Part shown: positions 7,847-16,619 of the stretch, one piece after another
Position numbering within the stretch: the first letter of the stretch is position 1
Layout: each line of letters opens with the position of its first letter
Origin: CALOFP01 sp942492635
GTDB taxonomy: Bacteria > UBP6 > UBA1177 > CALOFP01
Direction: 5' to 3'
DNA: 64,000 bases
NCBI GenBank assembly: GCA_942492635.1
Contig: CALOFP010000003.1
Coordinates: 682,001 to 746,000 of the forward strand
The notes under the pieces: generated by a model
Seen by the model: only the letters and a program-made list of their open reading frames with translations
Database searches by the model: none
What the model was told of the DNA's origin: nothing
Position numbers and translations under genes: made by a program

Positions 7847-8339
7847 TTGGAGTGATCAGATTATTTGTATTTTGCTGAAGATAGCCCCCAAAAAAGAAGA
7901 AAGAGTTGCATGCATAATGTCGACGGATGGCCAGAGCGGCTATGTGCTCGGATCAATATATGTCCCCGGATCGGATTCTTATAAATTGCCGGAACAAACA
8001 GCAGACGGTAAAGCTTTAAGCGATAAGACAAGGGTCTTGGAGCTAAAGGACGATACAGTTCTTTCCGTGAAAATCGGTGAAACCACTATGGTAATTGATA
8101 AGGATAAGGCGACAGTTAATGGAAAGGATATAAAAATGAGTGGGAACGTTTCAATTGAAGGAAATGCTGTTGTTAATGGGCTGTTAACAGTTGAAAAAAA
8201 CATAGTAGGTAAAGCAGAGGTTAGAGATAATTATGGAACTTTGAAAAATTTAAGAGATATATACAATAAGCATCAGAATATTGGTAATTTGGGTGCACCA
8301 AGTCCAATATCCCCTGATGCTATAGTTTTACCTGACTAA
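7833..8339 (+). pseudogene. 5'-truncated phage baseplate spike (gpV/gp45-like) fragment
   Basis: The open frame begins immediately after the TGA at 7830-7832. It lacks the N-terminal OB-fold part expected of baseplate assembly protein V or a tail-spike protein. What remains fits the C-terminal half of that family: APKKEERVACIM, then SGYVLGSIYVPGSD, a beta-helical needle part (TTMVIDKDKATVNGKDIKMS, GNVSIEGNAVVNGLLTVE) and a tail NYGTLKNLRDIYNKHQN. A shorter protein could start at ATG 7917 (140 residues) or TTG 7872. No other phage gene is next to it, so a decayed prophage or tailocin remnant is most likely. The 3' end overlaps the convergent lipoprotein gene by 4 nt. Confidence 0.65.
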
Positions 8340-9355
8340 TGTAAGTAGCATTCTTTTTCAGATGTATCAGCATTCTCAATGCAGCCACATTTAAAATTAA
8401 AAATATTTGGGGAAAGAGTCAGACTATTATTATTAGAATCATTGCAATTTCCATTAATTTTTAAAGACCCTCCTAATGAAATATAAGGATTGTACTTATT
8501 AAGAATTATTTCGACATTATTATTTCCTGATAAGCTAGAAAAGATATTGGAGTTATTAGCTGTTTCAACAGTGCTGTATATATCATTGTTCTGAGAAGAA
8601 TACTTTCGCCCTGCTACAATATTTTCTCCTTTAAGTCTTGTAATTATTCTGGGAGCAGAAGCATATTTTGATGAGAAAAATGATATGATCATTTCTTTAC
8701 TAAGATCTCTATATGAACAATGTATATAATTGAGTTCTATCTCCTCATTCACATCGCCGGTGACCTTTACTTTCCAGGGGCCTCCGTTGTCGAAGGAGGA
8801 ACATTCATCGCCGGACCAGCCCTCTTCGCAATCGCATTTGCCTGTATCGGGATTGCATGTCCCGTGATCGCAGATTTTGTCAGCACAGAGGTCTGTATTT
8901 ATGCATTCAAGACCTTCGGCTTTGTAACCATCGTCGCAGTCACATACGGCTTTGCCGTTGTCGTTACGGCATGTGCCTCTATAGGAACATCCGACATTTA
9001 CACAGGGATCTTCTTCAATTTTCTCGCAGTAATAAAAATCTTCCCGGACGTATCCATCATCGCATTCACACATTGCATATCCATCATCAATGAAGCATTT
9101 CCCGTGCCCTGAACAGTCAATATCAGCACATAAGTCGCTTGCACTTTTTAATTTACACTCAATGCCTTCTGCTTCATACCCATCTTCACAATCACAAAAG
9201 GCTTGACCGTTATTTAAAAAGCATTTTCCATGACCAGAGCAAGTTACATTGGCACAATTGTTAGGTCTGGACAGCACAGTACCGTTTTCAGAATCATCAC
9301 CACATGAAATAAAAACAAAGTTTACAAAAAGAATTAATATAAATAGCTTTTTCAA
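8336..9355 (-). CDS. EGF-like repeat lipoprotein
   Basis: The 339-residue predicted lipoprotein has the signal peptide MKKLFILILFVNFVFISC (lipobox FISC). Four EGF-like modules follow, with the pattern C..V.CSGHGKCF..NG.A.C.CEDGY: about residues 33-68, 74-112, 117-152 and 155-187. The last one reads ICDHGTCNPDTGKCDCEEGW. The C-terminal domain of about 145 residues is unrecognised and ends with four cysteines (CGC... and EKECYLH). The start is TTG at 9355, supported by AGGGGA upstream. EGF-like modules of this type usually mediate surface adhesion or protein contacts; the specific role is unknown. Composition is AT-rich like the neighbouring island. Confidence 0.85.
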   Translation of the reverse strand: MKKLFILILFVNFVFISCGDDSENGTVLSRPNNCANVTCSGHGKCFLNNGQAFCDCEDGYEAEGIECKLKSASDLCADIDCSGHGKCFIDDGYAMCECDDGYVREDFYYCEKIEEDPCVNVGCSYRGTCRNDNGKAVCDCDDGYKAEGLECINTDLCADKICDHGTCNPDTGKCDCEEGWSGDECSSFDNGGPWKVKVTGDVNEEIELNYIHCSYRDLSKEMIISFFSSKYASAPRIITRLKGENIVAGRKYSSQNNDIYSTVETANNSNIFSSLSGNNNVEIILNKYNPYISLGGSLKINGNCNDSNNNSLTLSPNIFNFKCGCIENADTSEKECYLH

Positions 9356-9719
9356 TTTAAAATCCCCTATTGCTTTTCAAATAATCTTTAAACCAGTTTT
9401 GATTTTACAAATCATAAAACTAATATCAACAATAAAATATTTCTTTTTTTAATAATATCACAGAAGCAATGGGGACGGGGCGGCATTTTTGTACTTTTAG
9501 TCGTGCATTAAATATTTTATCTTAAGTGTTTTTTATCAAAACCATTGGCTGATTTTTCATCTTTTTCCATTGATTTAAAACAGGTGAAATCGTTTTTAAA
9601 CAGATCTGTTTGAAACATCTCCATCAGTCTAATATTACCTTTATAGTATTTAAAATATTGATATTATCATTTTTCCAGTCATACTTATATCACACGTTAA
9701 CTTTTTTCTTGGAGGTACT
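9356..9719. other. AT-rich intergenic region
   Basis: This 364-bp spacer separates divergent genes and should carry both promoters. It is AT-rich. No RNA gene, repeat or firm promoter box was recognised. Confidence 0.5.
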
Positions 9720-10259
9720 ATGAAAAAGCTAATTTTAATTTTTATTCTTTTCTGCTTTTCCTCCTGCTTTGCAGAAGGAATGTCCATCACCCCTAAAGTA
9801 GAGTTTCTTTACGGTGTAAGTGATTTTCATGATGATTTGGATCTGAATCCCGGATTAGGTGGAGGAGTTATCTTCGGCTACGGATTGACGGAAAGCCTTG
9901 ACCTTGAGGTTTCCGTTTCTTTCAACTACTGGATCACAGATCCGCCGGAAGAATTTGATTTCACCTACTGGACAATTCCGATACTTTTCGGGGCAAGATA
10001 TAACTTTACCGAAATGTTCGGAGCAATCGGAGGACTCGGTTTTAACTATCAGGAATATTCAATTGAACAGGATGTGCCAGAAGAATTTGTTGGAGGAACA
10101 AGAGAAGACAGCGAATCCGAAACGGATTTCTCTCTCTATTTCGGCGGCGAGTTTAAATTTTCAAACATGGTTGCAAGACCTCAGGTCTTCTTTACATTTC
10201 TTGATGATGACACATCCACAGCACTAATGGTCGAGCTCGGTTACAGGATCGGCCTCTAA
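9720..10259 (+). CDS. Small outer-membrane beta-barrel protein
   Basis: The 179-residue protein has a signal peptide (MKKLILIFILFCFSSCFAEG). Alternating amphipathic strands typical of an 8-stranded OmpA/OmpX-like barrel follow: GLGGGVIFGYGLTESLDLEV, SFNYWITD, TIPILFGARYNF, FGAIGGLGFNYQEY and SLYFGGEFKF. The final strand is ALMVELGYRIGL. Glycines and aromatics at strand edges fit the fold. A GGAGG site precedes the ATG. A lipoprotein form is possible because Cys16 lies near the cleavage region. Substrate and role are unknown. Confidence 0.75.
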   Translation: MKKLILIFILFCFSSCFAEGMSITPKVEFLYGVSDFHDDLDLNPGLGGGVIFGYGLTESLDLEVSVSFNYWITDPPEEFDFTYWTIPILFGARYNFTEMFGAIGGLGFNYQEYSIEQDVPEEFVGGTREDSESETDFSLYFGGEFKFSNMVARPQVFFTFLDDDTSTALMVELGYRIGL

Positions 10260-10402
10260 TCCCTGCAAATCAACTTCAGAACCACCAAAACATTTACTAT
10301 TCCGTTCGGAGAATTCATCTAATTTCATAATATTTGTTTTTCCTTAATAAAATTCCAATAGTGTCTCAACTAAAGATTTTTAACTTCATGAGGAGAAAAG
10401 TC

Positions 10403-11365
10403 ATGAGAATTATTCATTTTTCAACGTTAGTTTTTCTGTTAATTTTATTCAGCTGTATTTCCTGCAGTAACGAAAAGAAAACGGAAAAATCCGACAACGA
10501 CCAGATCTATGTGGATGAAGATACAAAAGATGGTAAGTCTGATTCAGACAGTAAACTGCCGGATAAGGGTGACGAGGATACTGAATTGAGCGATGAATCC
10601 TCCGATTCCGAAATTGTCGACGAAGATGTGGATGTAACCGACGATGATCAGCTTTCGGGCCTCAACTTCGAACAGTACAAGAATTCCTATGCAGATATTT
10701 TCTGCGGGCACATGTTCTCCTGCTGTCCCAAAGGGTTCGATTATCTTCATACGGATATCATGTACCGGATAGAGTCGGAACAGGATTGCAGAGAATCCTT
10801 TTTTAATTTAGAAGACAATCCTCGCTGGGAGTGGAACCCCGAGAAGGCTGCAGAATGCATAGCAAAGATGAGGGAAATTGCAAAATCATTCACCTGTGAG
10901 AGCTCTATCGACTTTGTTGAGGCCCAAATCCACAAGTTATTCGAACTCGGTGCAATATGCTACGAAACAAGCGAAGGAATTCAAGATGTCGGCCAGGAGT
11001 GCAAAATGCACGATGAATGCAAACCGGAACTGCTTTGCAACGGTTCTGCCTGCTTTAAGCCGGGTCTTGAAAGTGAAAGTTGCGAACAGAACACGGAATG
11101 TGATTTCCGCGAAAATCTCTACTGTTTCGATAAGAGCTGTGCAAAATACAAAAACGAAGGTGAAACGTGCGGCGACGAACAATGTGAGCCTACAACGCTC
11201 TACTGCGGTTCCGAAAATAAGTGCATGGTGAAAAGGGGTATCGGAGAGTCTTGCGGTGAACATTATGAATGCATTGACTACTTCTGCTATGAGGGTGTTT
11301 GCAGAAAAGATCCCATGAACGGCGGTAATCCGGATCCTCTGAACGAAGTTTGTATTGATAATTGA
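10403..11365 (+). CDS. Lipoprotein with Asp-rich linker and Dickkopf-like Cys-rich tail
   Basis: The 320-residue predicted surface lipoprotein has signal peptide MRIIHFSTLVFLLILFSCISC, an acidic Ser/Asp/Glu linker to about residue 80 and a middle domain of about 100 residues. The Cys-rich C-terminus has the spacing seen in Myxococcota Dickkopf-like proteins: VGQECKMHDECKPELLCNG, ESCEQNTECDFRENLYC, GETCGDEQCEPTTLYCGS and GESCGEHYECIDYFC. The start is ATG 10403, with AGGAG seven bases upstream; the open frame itself begins at a TTG 69 nt earlier that has no signal peptide. Function is unknown. Confidence 0.85.
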   Translation: MRIIHFSTLVFLLILFSCISCSNEKKTEKSDNDQIYVDEDTKDGKSDSDSKLPDKGDEDTELSDESSDSEIVDEDVDVTDDDQLSGLNFEQYKNSYADIFCGHMFSCCPKGFDYLHTDIMYRIESEQDCRESFFNLEDNPRWEWNPEKAAECIAKMREIAKSFTCESSIDFVEAQIHKLFELGAICYETSEGIQDVGQECKMHDECKPELLCNGSACFKPGLESESCEQNTECDFRENLYCFDKSCAKYKNEGETCGDEQCEPTTLYCGSENKCMVKRGIGESCGEHYECIDYFCYEGVCRKDPMNGGNPDPLNEVCIDN

Positions 11366-11406
11366 GGTGAGGAACCGATTTATAAAATCCGATAGTTTTT
11401 CTAAAT

Positions 11407-12258
11407 TCAGAAATTCAATCTCATTCCTAGATAGTAGAGTTCCGTGGAAAAATTCAGATGGCTCATCTTATATGGAACAAGGCTCCCTCTGAAAAGACAG
11501 AAGAAGTAACCGCTCTCCAGATGAATTCGCCTGGTAAGGGCAAGGTCGGCTCTGACCACTTGATATGTGGACTCCTCCCCTATATTGAAAAGCGATTCGA
11601 ACGTTACCGCCAGTTTTGACATGGGAAGCAAGGTGATCCCATGGGATATGTAGTGTTCTCCGAGGAAAAAGGGTTTAAGTGACCGCATGCTCATGAGGGA
11701 AAAATCAAATGCTCCCGGCTTGTCGGATACTACCTTTCCGGTGCTGTAACGATAATCTATGAACCAGTGGAGCCGTTTGAGAAGAGGAATTTCAAGCCCG
11801 CTGTTGATATCGACGGCATCCTCATTGTACTTGTTCTCAACCATCGATTGGAATCTAAACATAGATTTCATCCAGAAAAGAAAGTTTCCGTAGTAGGTAT
11901 ACCTGTCGAGATAGAGATAGTATCGGTCCTTGAGATCAAGAAAAAATGCCGAACCGAGATATCTACCGTTCAGTTTACCTCTCTTTACAAACTCGATGAT
12001 GTCCACATGAACACAGGTGTAGCGGCGAATTTCACTGTAGAGTGAAAGATTTACTGAAACCTCTGGAAATTCGTAGGGCAAAAACCGGATGTGGCCGATC
12101 GCTTCCCTGTCGACTTCTCCTGAATTTAGAAAAGGAAAAACTATATTTCCATGTTTGACAAGGGATATTCCCACAGTGGAAACCGGAACAATAGAACCTG
12201 AATAACCTTTTGAAACAATTATAAACAGCGAAATGAAAACCAAGAACAATCGATTCAA
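11407..12258 (-). CDS. Predicted outer-membrane barrel protein of unknown family
   Basis: The 283-residue protein has a signal peptide (MNRLFLVFISLFIIVSKGYSG). Many short alternating hydrophobic/aromatic strands follow, such as YLGSAFFLDLKDRYYLYLDR, LHWFIDYRYS and LAVTFESLF. The C-terminal strand ends in aromatic Phe (ELYYLGMRLNF), as expected for BAM-inserted barrels. The start is TTG at 12258, with a purine-rich GATAGGG just upstream. It converges with the lipoprotein gene at 10403. No family is recognised. Confidence 0.65.
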   Translation of the reverse strand: MNRLFLVFISLFIIVSKGYSGSIVPVSTVGISLVKHGNIVFPFLNSGEVDREAIGHIRFLPYEFPEVSVNLSLYSEIRRYTCVHVDIIEFVKRGKLNGRYLGSAFFLDLKDRYYLYLDRYTYYGNFLFWMKSMFRFQSMVENKYNEDAVDINSGLEIPLLKRLHWFIDYRYSTGKVVSDKPGAFDFSLMSMRSLKPFFLGEHYISHGITLLPMSKLAVTFESLFNIGEESTYQVVRADLALTRRIHLESGYFFCLFRGSLVPYKMSHLNFSTELYYLGMRLNF

Positions 12259-12457
12259 AACCCTATCCCACCCTCAAAGACAGCCACTACTTTTATTATA
12301 ATGGAGGGAGTTTAAAATGAAAGGATCTATTATGGAAATAGCTTTGCAAAAATTCAATACGCTCTTTTTCCCAGGCAAATGCACAAGCACAACTCCCGGG
12401 ATCAACGCTCTTTAAAATTCAGGTGAAAGGTTCGAACGGATCAGGTGAAAAACTGAA

Positions 12458-13000
12458 CTAATCGAGAATCTCCTGCCTGTGACGGAGGGCAACAAGCTCG
12501 TTTACAACGTTGAGTGCCGCTTCGTAATTGGGTTCGTGGGTCACTTCATCCACATACTCGACATAGTTGACCTTGTCGTTTTTGTCGATAACCACCACGC
12601 CCCTTGCGAGAAGCCTCTTTCCTTCGATAACGAAACCGTACTTCATGCCGAAATCGAGCTCGGCGTGATCGGAAAGTGTGAGAACTTTTTGAATACCTTC
12701 GGCACCACAGAAACGCTTGAGGGCGAAGGGAAGATCAACTGAAATTGTGAAAACAACAACATCGTCGAGTTTTGTCACCTCTTCGTTAAAGCGGCGAGTC
12801 TGATTGGCACAGACGCTGGTGTCGACCGAAGTCATAACCGAAAGAACCCTGATCTTGCCCTTGTAGTCGGAAAGGCTCACAGAATTCATATCGTTGTCGA
12901 GCAGCGTAAAATCGGGAGCCATCGCTCCCCTTTCGATAGCGGTACCGAGAAGATTAACGGGAATACCACCGATCTTTACCGCGTTTTCTCTTTTTGTCAT
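12458..13000 (-). CDS. tpx: Thiol peroxidase Tpx (atypical 2-Cys peroxiredoxin)
   Basis: Tpx reduces hydrogen and alkyl hydroperoxides in the cytoplasm or periplasm using thioredoxin. The 180-residue product shows the family pattern: APDFTLLDNDMNSVSLSDYK, then SVDTSVCANQTRRFNE with the peroxidatic Cys (TSVCxxQ). PFALKRFCGAEG follows, carrying the resolving Cys, then LLARGVVVIDKNDKVNYVEY and HEPNYEAAL at the end. The length is slightly above the usual 165-170. ATG at 13000 was chosen because GGAGGT (13005-13010) lies five bases upstream; a GTG twelve bases earlier is less likely. It is monocistronic on the visible evidence. Confidence 0.95.
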   Translation of the reverse strand: MTKRENAVKIGGIPVNLLGTAIERGAMAPDFTLLDNDMNSVSLSDYKGKIRVLSVMTSVDTSVCANQTRRFNEEVTKLDDVVVFTISVDLPFALKRFCGAEGIQKVLTLSDHAELDFGMKYGFVIEGKRLLARGVVVIDKNDKVNYVEYVDEVTHEPNYEAALNVVNELVALRHRQEILD

Positions 13001-13125
13001 ATCCACCTCCACGTTTTAGGACGAGAAATTCATTAGCGGCATAATACCACATGATTTTGATTATTTGAATATTTTGACCCCAGATTGACCGCAGATTAAT
13101 CGGACTTTCTTGACTACTATAACTG

Positions 13126-13920
13126 ACCACTGATTTAACTGATTGGGATGATTACCACGATTACTTTTTGGCCTTGTTTCTTGTTTGGCAGTTTTGCTGT
13201 GGTTGGATCGTAATCCGGGTAATCATTTAATCTGCTTAATCTGCGGACCACTGATTTGTCGGATTGGGATGATTGCCACGATTTCTTTCAGACCTTGTCT
13301 ATGGTTTGGCAATTTTACTGTGGCTAGTTCGTAATCCGGGTAATCATTTAATCTGCTTAATCTGCGGACCACTGATTTGTCGGATTGGGATGATTGCCAC
13401 GATTTCTTTTTGGCCTTGTTTATGGTTTGGGAATTTTACTGTGGATGGTTCGTAATCCGGGTAATCATTTAATCTGCTTAATCTGCGGACCACTGATTTA
13501 ACTGATTGAGATGATTACCTTGATTACGGCTATGCTGTTTGTCTCATTTGGCACCTAAAACCAGACACCTATGCTTATCAGATTTCTTTTAACTATTACA
13601 TGATTTTTGCTTAGTGGAATTTTTTTGGCGGCAAAATCGTAATCCAGGAAATCCCTTAATCCGAGGACCACTGATTTAATTGATTGGGATGATTACCTTG
13701 ATTTCTTTTCGGCCTTGTTTATGGTTTGGCAGTTTTGCTATGGCTGGATCGTAATCGTGGGAATCCTTTAATCTGTTTAATCTGCGGATCACTGATTTAG
13801 CTGATTGGGATGATTACCTTGATTTCTTTTGGCCTTGTTTCTGGTTTGGGAATTTTACTGTGGCTGGATCGTAATCGTGGGAATCCTTTAATCAGGTTAA
13901 TCTGTGGTCAATCTGTGGTT
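13126..13920. repeat. Left tandem repeat array, about 121-bp hairpin-forming units
   Basis: Units begin with ACCACTGATTT at 13126, 13247, 13368, 13489 and 13667, and with ATCACTGATTT at 13788. The spacing is 121, 121, 121, 178 and 121. The fourth unit is diverged and enlarged. Within each unit the left arm (CTGATTGGGATGATTACC) is an imperfect inverted copy of the right arm (GGGTAATCATTTAATCTG), so a unit can fold as a long hairpin with a central loop of about 50 nt. The array ends inside the 3' end of the GxxExxY gene. Confidence 0.9.
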
Positions 13921-14283
13921 TATCAGGCGTTTATATTCCAAGCTTTTTGCCCCAAAATTTATCAGTAGTCCTATTTCCATTTTAAAAGCTTCAAGATAGT
14001 TGAGTGTTTGGGCCAGATGTGTGTCGTCCAGCTTTTTAACAGCTTTCAGTTCGACGCATATTAAATTGGCCACCAGAAAATCAACTCTTCTTGTACCAAT
14101 ATGATTATTTCTATAATATACCGGCATTTCACACTCTTTTTGAAATTGGACACCTTTTTCGACTAACTCAATTTTTAGTGCTCTTTGATAGATAACCTCA
14201 GGAAAACCCGGTCCCAGGGTCGAATGAACCATCATGGATGCGCCAATGATTTTTCCGGTAAGATCTGAATATCTGTACTCCAT
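13897..14283 (-). CDS. GxxExxY family protein (PD-(D/E)XK-like)
   Basis: The 128-residue protein shows the family signature GPGFPEVIY (GxxExxY) at residues 24-32. The core has RRVDFLVANLICVELKAVKKL near residues 68-88, an arrangement of D and ExK like a PD-(D/E)XK nuclease site. LAQTLNYLEAFKMEIGLLINFG and KSLEYKRLINHR complete the family pattern. The length is normal for the family. The biochemical role of GxxExxY proteins is not established; the nuclease-like fold is from family knowledge. The gene sits between two repeat arrays, and its last codons and TAA stop lie within the left array. Confidence 0.92.
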   Translation of the reverse strand: MEYRYSDLTGKIIGASMMVHSTLGPGFPEVIYQRALKIELVEKGVQFQKECEMPVYYRNNHIGTRRVDFLVANLICVELKAVKKLDDTHLAQTLNYLEAFKMEIGLLINFGAKSLEYKRLINHRLTTD

Positions 14284-14349
14284 GACTCCCCCAAAACCGC
14301 TTATTAAGCTAATTTAGTATGTCTACCACGATCCGTCGACAAACACCAG

Positions 14350-15144
14350 ACCACTGATTTAATTGATTGGGATGATTACCTTGATTTCTTTTTGACCCTG
14401 TTTATGGTTTGGCAGTTTTGCTATGGCTGGATCGTAATCGTGGGAATCCTTTAATCCGCGGACCACTGATTTAGCTGATTGGGATGATTACCTTGATTTC
14501 TTTTTGACCCTGTTTATGGTTTGGCAGTTTTGCTATGGCTGGATCGTAATCGTGGGAATCCTTTAATCCGCGGACCACTGATTTAGCTGATTGGGATGAT
14601 TACCTTGATTTCTTTTTGACCCTGTTTATGGTTTGGCAGTTTTACTATGGCTGGATCGTAATCGTGGGAATCCTTTAATCCGCGGACCACTGATTTAGCT
14701 GATTGGGATGATTACCTTGATTTCTTTTTGACCCTGTTTATGGTTTGGCAGTTTTACTATGGCTGGATCGTAATCGTGGGAATCCTTTAATCCGCGGACC
14801 ACTGATTTAGCTGATTGGGATGATTACCTTGATTTCTTTTTGACCCTGTTTATGGTTTGGCAGTTTTACTATGGCTGGATCGTAATCGTGGGAATCCTTT
14901 AATCCGCGGACCACTGATTTAACTGATTGAGATGATTACCTTGATTTCTTTTTGACCCTGTTTATGGTTTGGCAGTTTTGCTATGGCTGGATCGTAATCG
15001 TGGGAATCCTTTAATCCGCGGACCACTGATTTAGCTGATTGGGATGATTACCTTGATTTCTTTTTGGTCTTGTTTCTGGTTTGGGTATTTTGTTATGGCT
15101 GGATCGTAATCGTGGGAATCCTTTAATCAGGTTAATCTGTGGTC
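14350..15144. repeat. Right tandem repeat array, seven units of exactly 112 bp
   Basis: ACCACTGATTT begins units at 14350, 14462, 14574, 14686, 14798, 14910 and 15022, an exact 112-bp period. Units differ at only a few positions, for example TTTGCTATGG versus TTTACTATGG and GATTGGGATG versus GATTGAGATG. Compared with the left array, the unit lacks about nine bases near its right arm. The last unit ends with the same TAATCAGGTTAATCTGTGGTC boundary as the left array, here inside the flotillin gene's 3' end. Its near-identity implies recent amplification. Confidence 0.95.
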
Positions 15145-16610
15145 GTTTCTGTGGTGTTTTCTGAGGGTTCCGGCTCTTTAGATATCTGCGGTTCTGGTTC
15201 GGTGATAATCTGTTGTTTTTCCTTTCCGAAAAATTCCGGCAGTTCCATTCCGGCCATGTTGAAAAGATCCTTCATCGGCGGTACGGCTCCGGCCATTCCT
15301 TTTATGAACCCTGCTGTTGATGATTCGCCGTTTCCGCCGTTATCCCAGACTGTTACCTTGTCGATCTGGATGTTCTTTATCGCTTCCACCTGTGTTTTAA
15401 CAAGTTCTGGCAGCTTGTCGGCGATCATGAGAAGTACCGCTTCCTTTGCCTGTCCGTTGGCTGATTCGACGATCTTTCCGAAACCTTCGGCCTGTTTCAT
15501 CAATATTTCGAAGTTACCCTTTGCCTCTGCCTGGAGTTTTGCATAGAGTGCGTCCGCTTCACCTTTCGCGTGGCGTCTTATCCTTTCAGCTTCGGCTTCC
15601 GCGGCTATTTCAACCTTACGTTTCTCAATCTCCGCCGGGATAATGATGTCGGCTTCCTGGGATGCCTTCTCCCTATCGGCCCTCGCCTTTTCGGCTGCCA
15701 TTTCTGCGGCGTATGCCTCCTCAAGCGCCTTGGCCTCGGCTACCTTCTCTGCCGCCGTCGCCTTTCTGTTGGATTCGGCTTCGGCCTCCCTTCTTGACGC
15801 TTCGGAACTTGCGATGAAGATTTTCGCCTTGTTCTCTCCCTCTACGGCCTTTGCATTTGCATCGGAAACGGAAATTCTCTCTCCTGAATGGGCTTCTGCC
15901 TCACCCATTTTGGCCTTGGCATTGGCGCTTGCAACCTGTACACGCTCGTCCTGCTTCGCGTTGGCTTCTCCGATAGCACCGTCCCTGTTCTTTTCGGCAA
16001 CCGACTTCTTGGCATCGTTTATCGCCTGAGCTGCAGCCTCTTTTCCAAGTGCTTCGATGTAACCTGACTCGTCCTTGATATCCGTAACGTTGACGTTGAT
16101 CAGCTTAAGACCGATTTTTGAGAGTTCGGCTTCGACATTCTTTGATACGTTGGCAAGAAACTTGTCGCGGTCGGAGTTGATCTCCTCGATGTTCATTGTC
16201 GCGATGACAAGACGCAGTTGCCCGAAAAGAATATCGGAACTGAGATCGATGATCTGGCGCTGGTTGAGTCCGAGAAGTCTCTCTGCAGCGTTCATCATCA
16301 CTTCCGCCTCCGTCGAGATACCGACGGTGAAACGTGACGGAACATCGACACGGATGTTCTGGCTTGAAAGGGCGTTCCTCAGGTTGACCTCGATGGACAT
16401 CGGTGTCAGGTCGAGGTACTGGTAATCCTGAATAACCGGTATGATGAAGGCGTAGCCTCCGTGAACACAGCGGGAAGAACGACCGGCTGCCGTCTTTCCG
16501 TACACGACAAGAATCTTGTCTGCGGGACATCTTTTAATTCTCGAGATGATGAACATGATCGTCACGAGAAAAAGAGCCGCAATAATCGAAACAAAAATAA
16601 GTCCCTGCAT
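15132..16610 (-). CDS. Flotillin-like SPFH-domain membrane scaffold protein
   Basis: The 492-residue protein resembles FloT/YqiK-type flotillins that organise membrane microdomains. An N-terminal membrane helix (LIFVSIIAALFLVTIMFII) is followed by an SPFH domain (about residues 28-220), including RCVHGGYAFIIPVIQDYQYLDL and SQNIRVDVPSRFTVGI. A long Ala/Glu coiled coil (about 215-380) carries repeated EA..A.AE.. heptads, and then comes the typical AEGFGKIVESANGQAKEAVL region. Start ATG 16610 has GGAGGAG upstream. It follows an NfeD-like gene by 9 nt, the usual flotillin/NfeD pairing. The C-terminal codons (TTETTTD) and stop come from the adjoining repeat array. Confidence 0.93.
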   Translation of the reverse strand: MQGLIFVSIIAALFLVTIMFIISRIKRCPADKILVVYGKTAAGRSSRCVHGGYAFIIPVIQDYQYLDLTPMSIEVNLRNALSSQNIRVDVPSRFTVGISTEAEVMMNAAERLLGLNQRQIIDLSSDILFGQLRLVIATMNIEEINSDRDKFLANVSKNVEAELSKIGLKLINVNVTDIKDESGYIEALGKEAAAQAINDAKKSVAEKNRDGAIGEANAKQDERVQVASANAKAKMGEAEAHSGERISVSDANAKAVEGENKAKIFIASSEASRREAEAESNRKATAAEKVAEAKALEEAYAAEMAAEKARADREKASQEADIIIPAEIEKRKVEIAAEAEAERIRRHAKGEADALYAKLQAEAKGNFEILMKQAEGFGKIVESANGQAKEAVLLMIADKLPELVKTQVEAIKNIQIDKVTVWDNGGNGESSTAGFIKGMAGAVPPMKDLFNMAGMELPEFFGKEKQQIITEPEPQISKEPEPSENTTETTTD

Positions 16611-16619
16611 TTTCTCCTC

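Noticed and set aside
13273..13455. Short open frame inside the left repeat array
   Set aside because: It is produced by the repeat sequence itself, and equivalent frames are broken in sister units.
14350..15144. Possible CRISPR array (regular period)
   Set aside because: The whole 112-bp unit is repeated, including what would be the spacer. No cas genes are present.
16105..16530. Minus-strand overlapping frame of 141 codons inside the flotillin gene
   Set aside because: Arg/Ser/His-rich alternative frame of a confidently identified gene.
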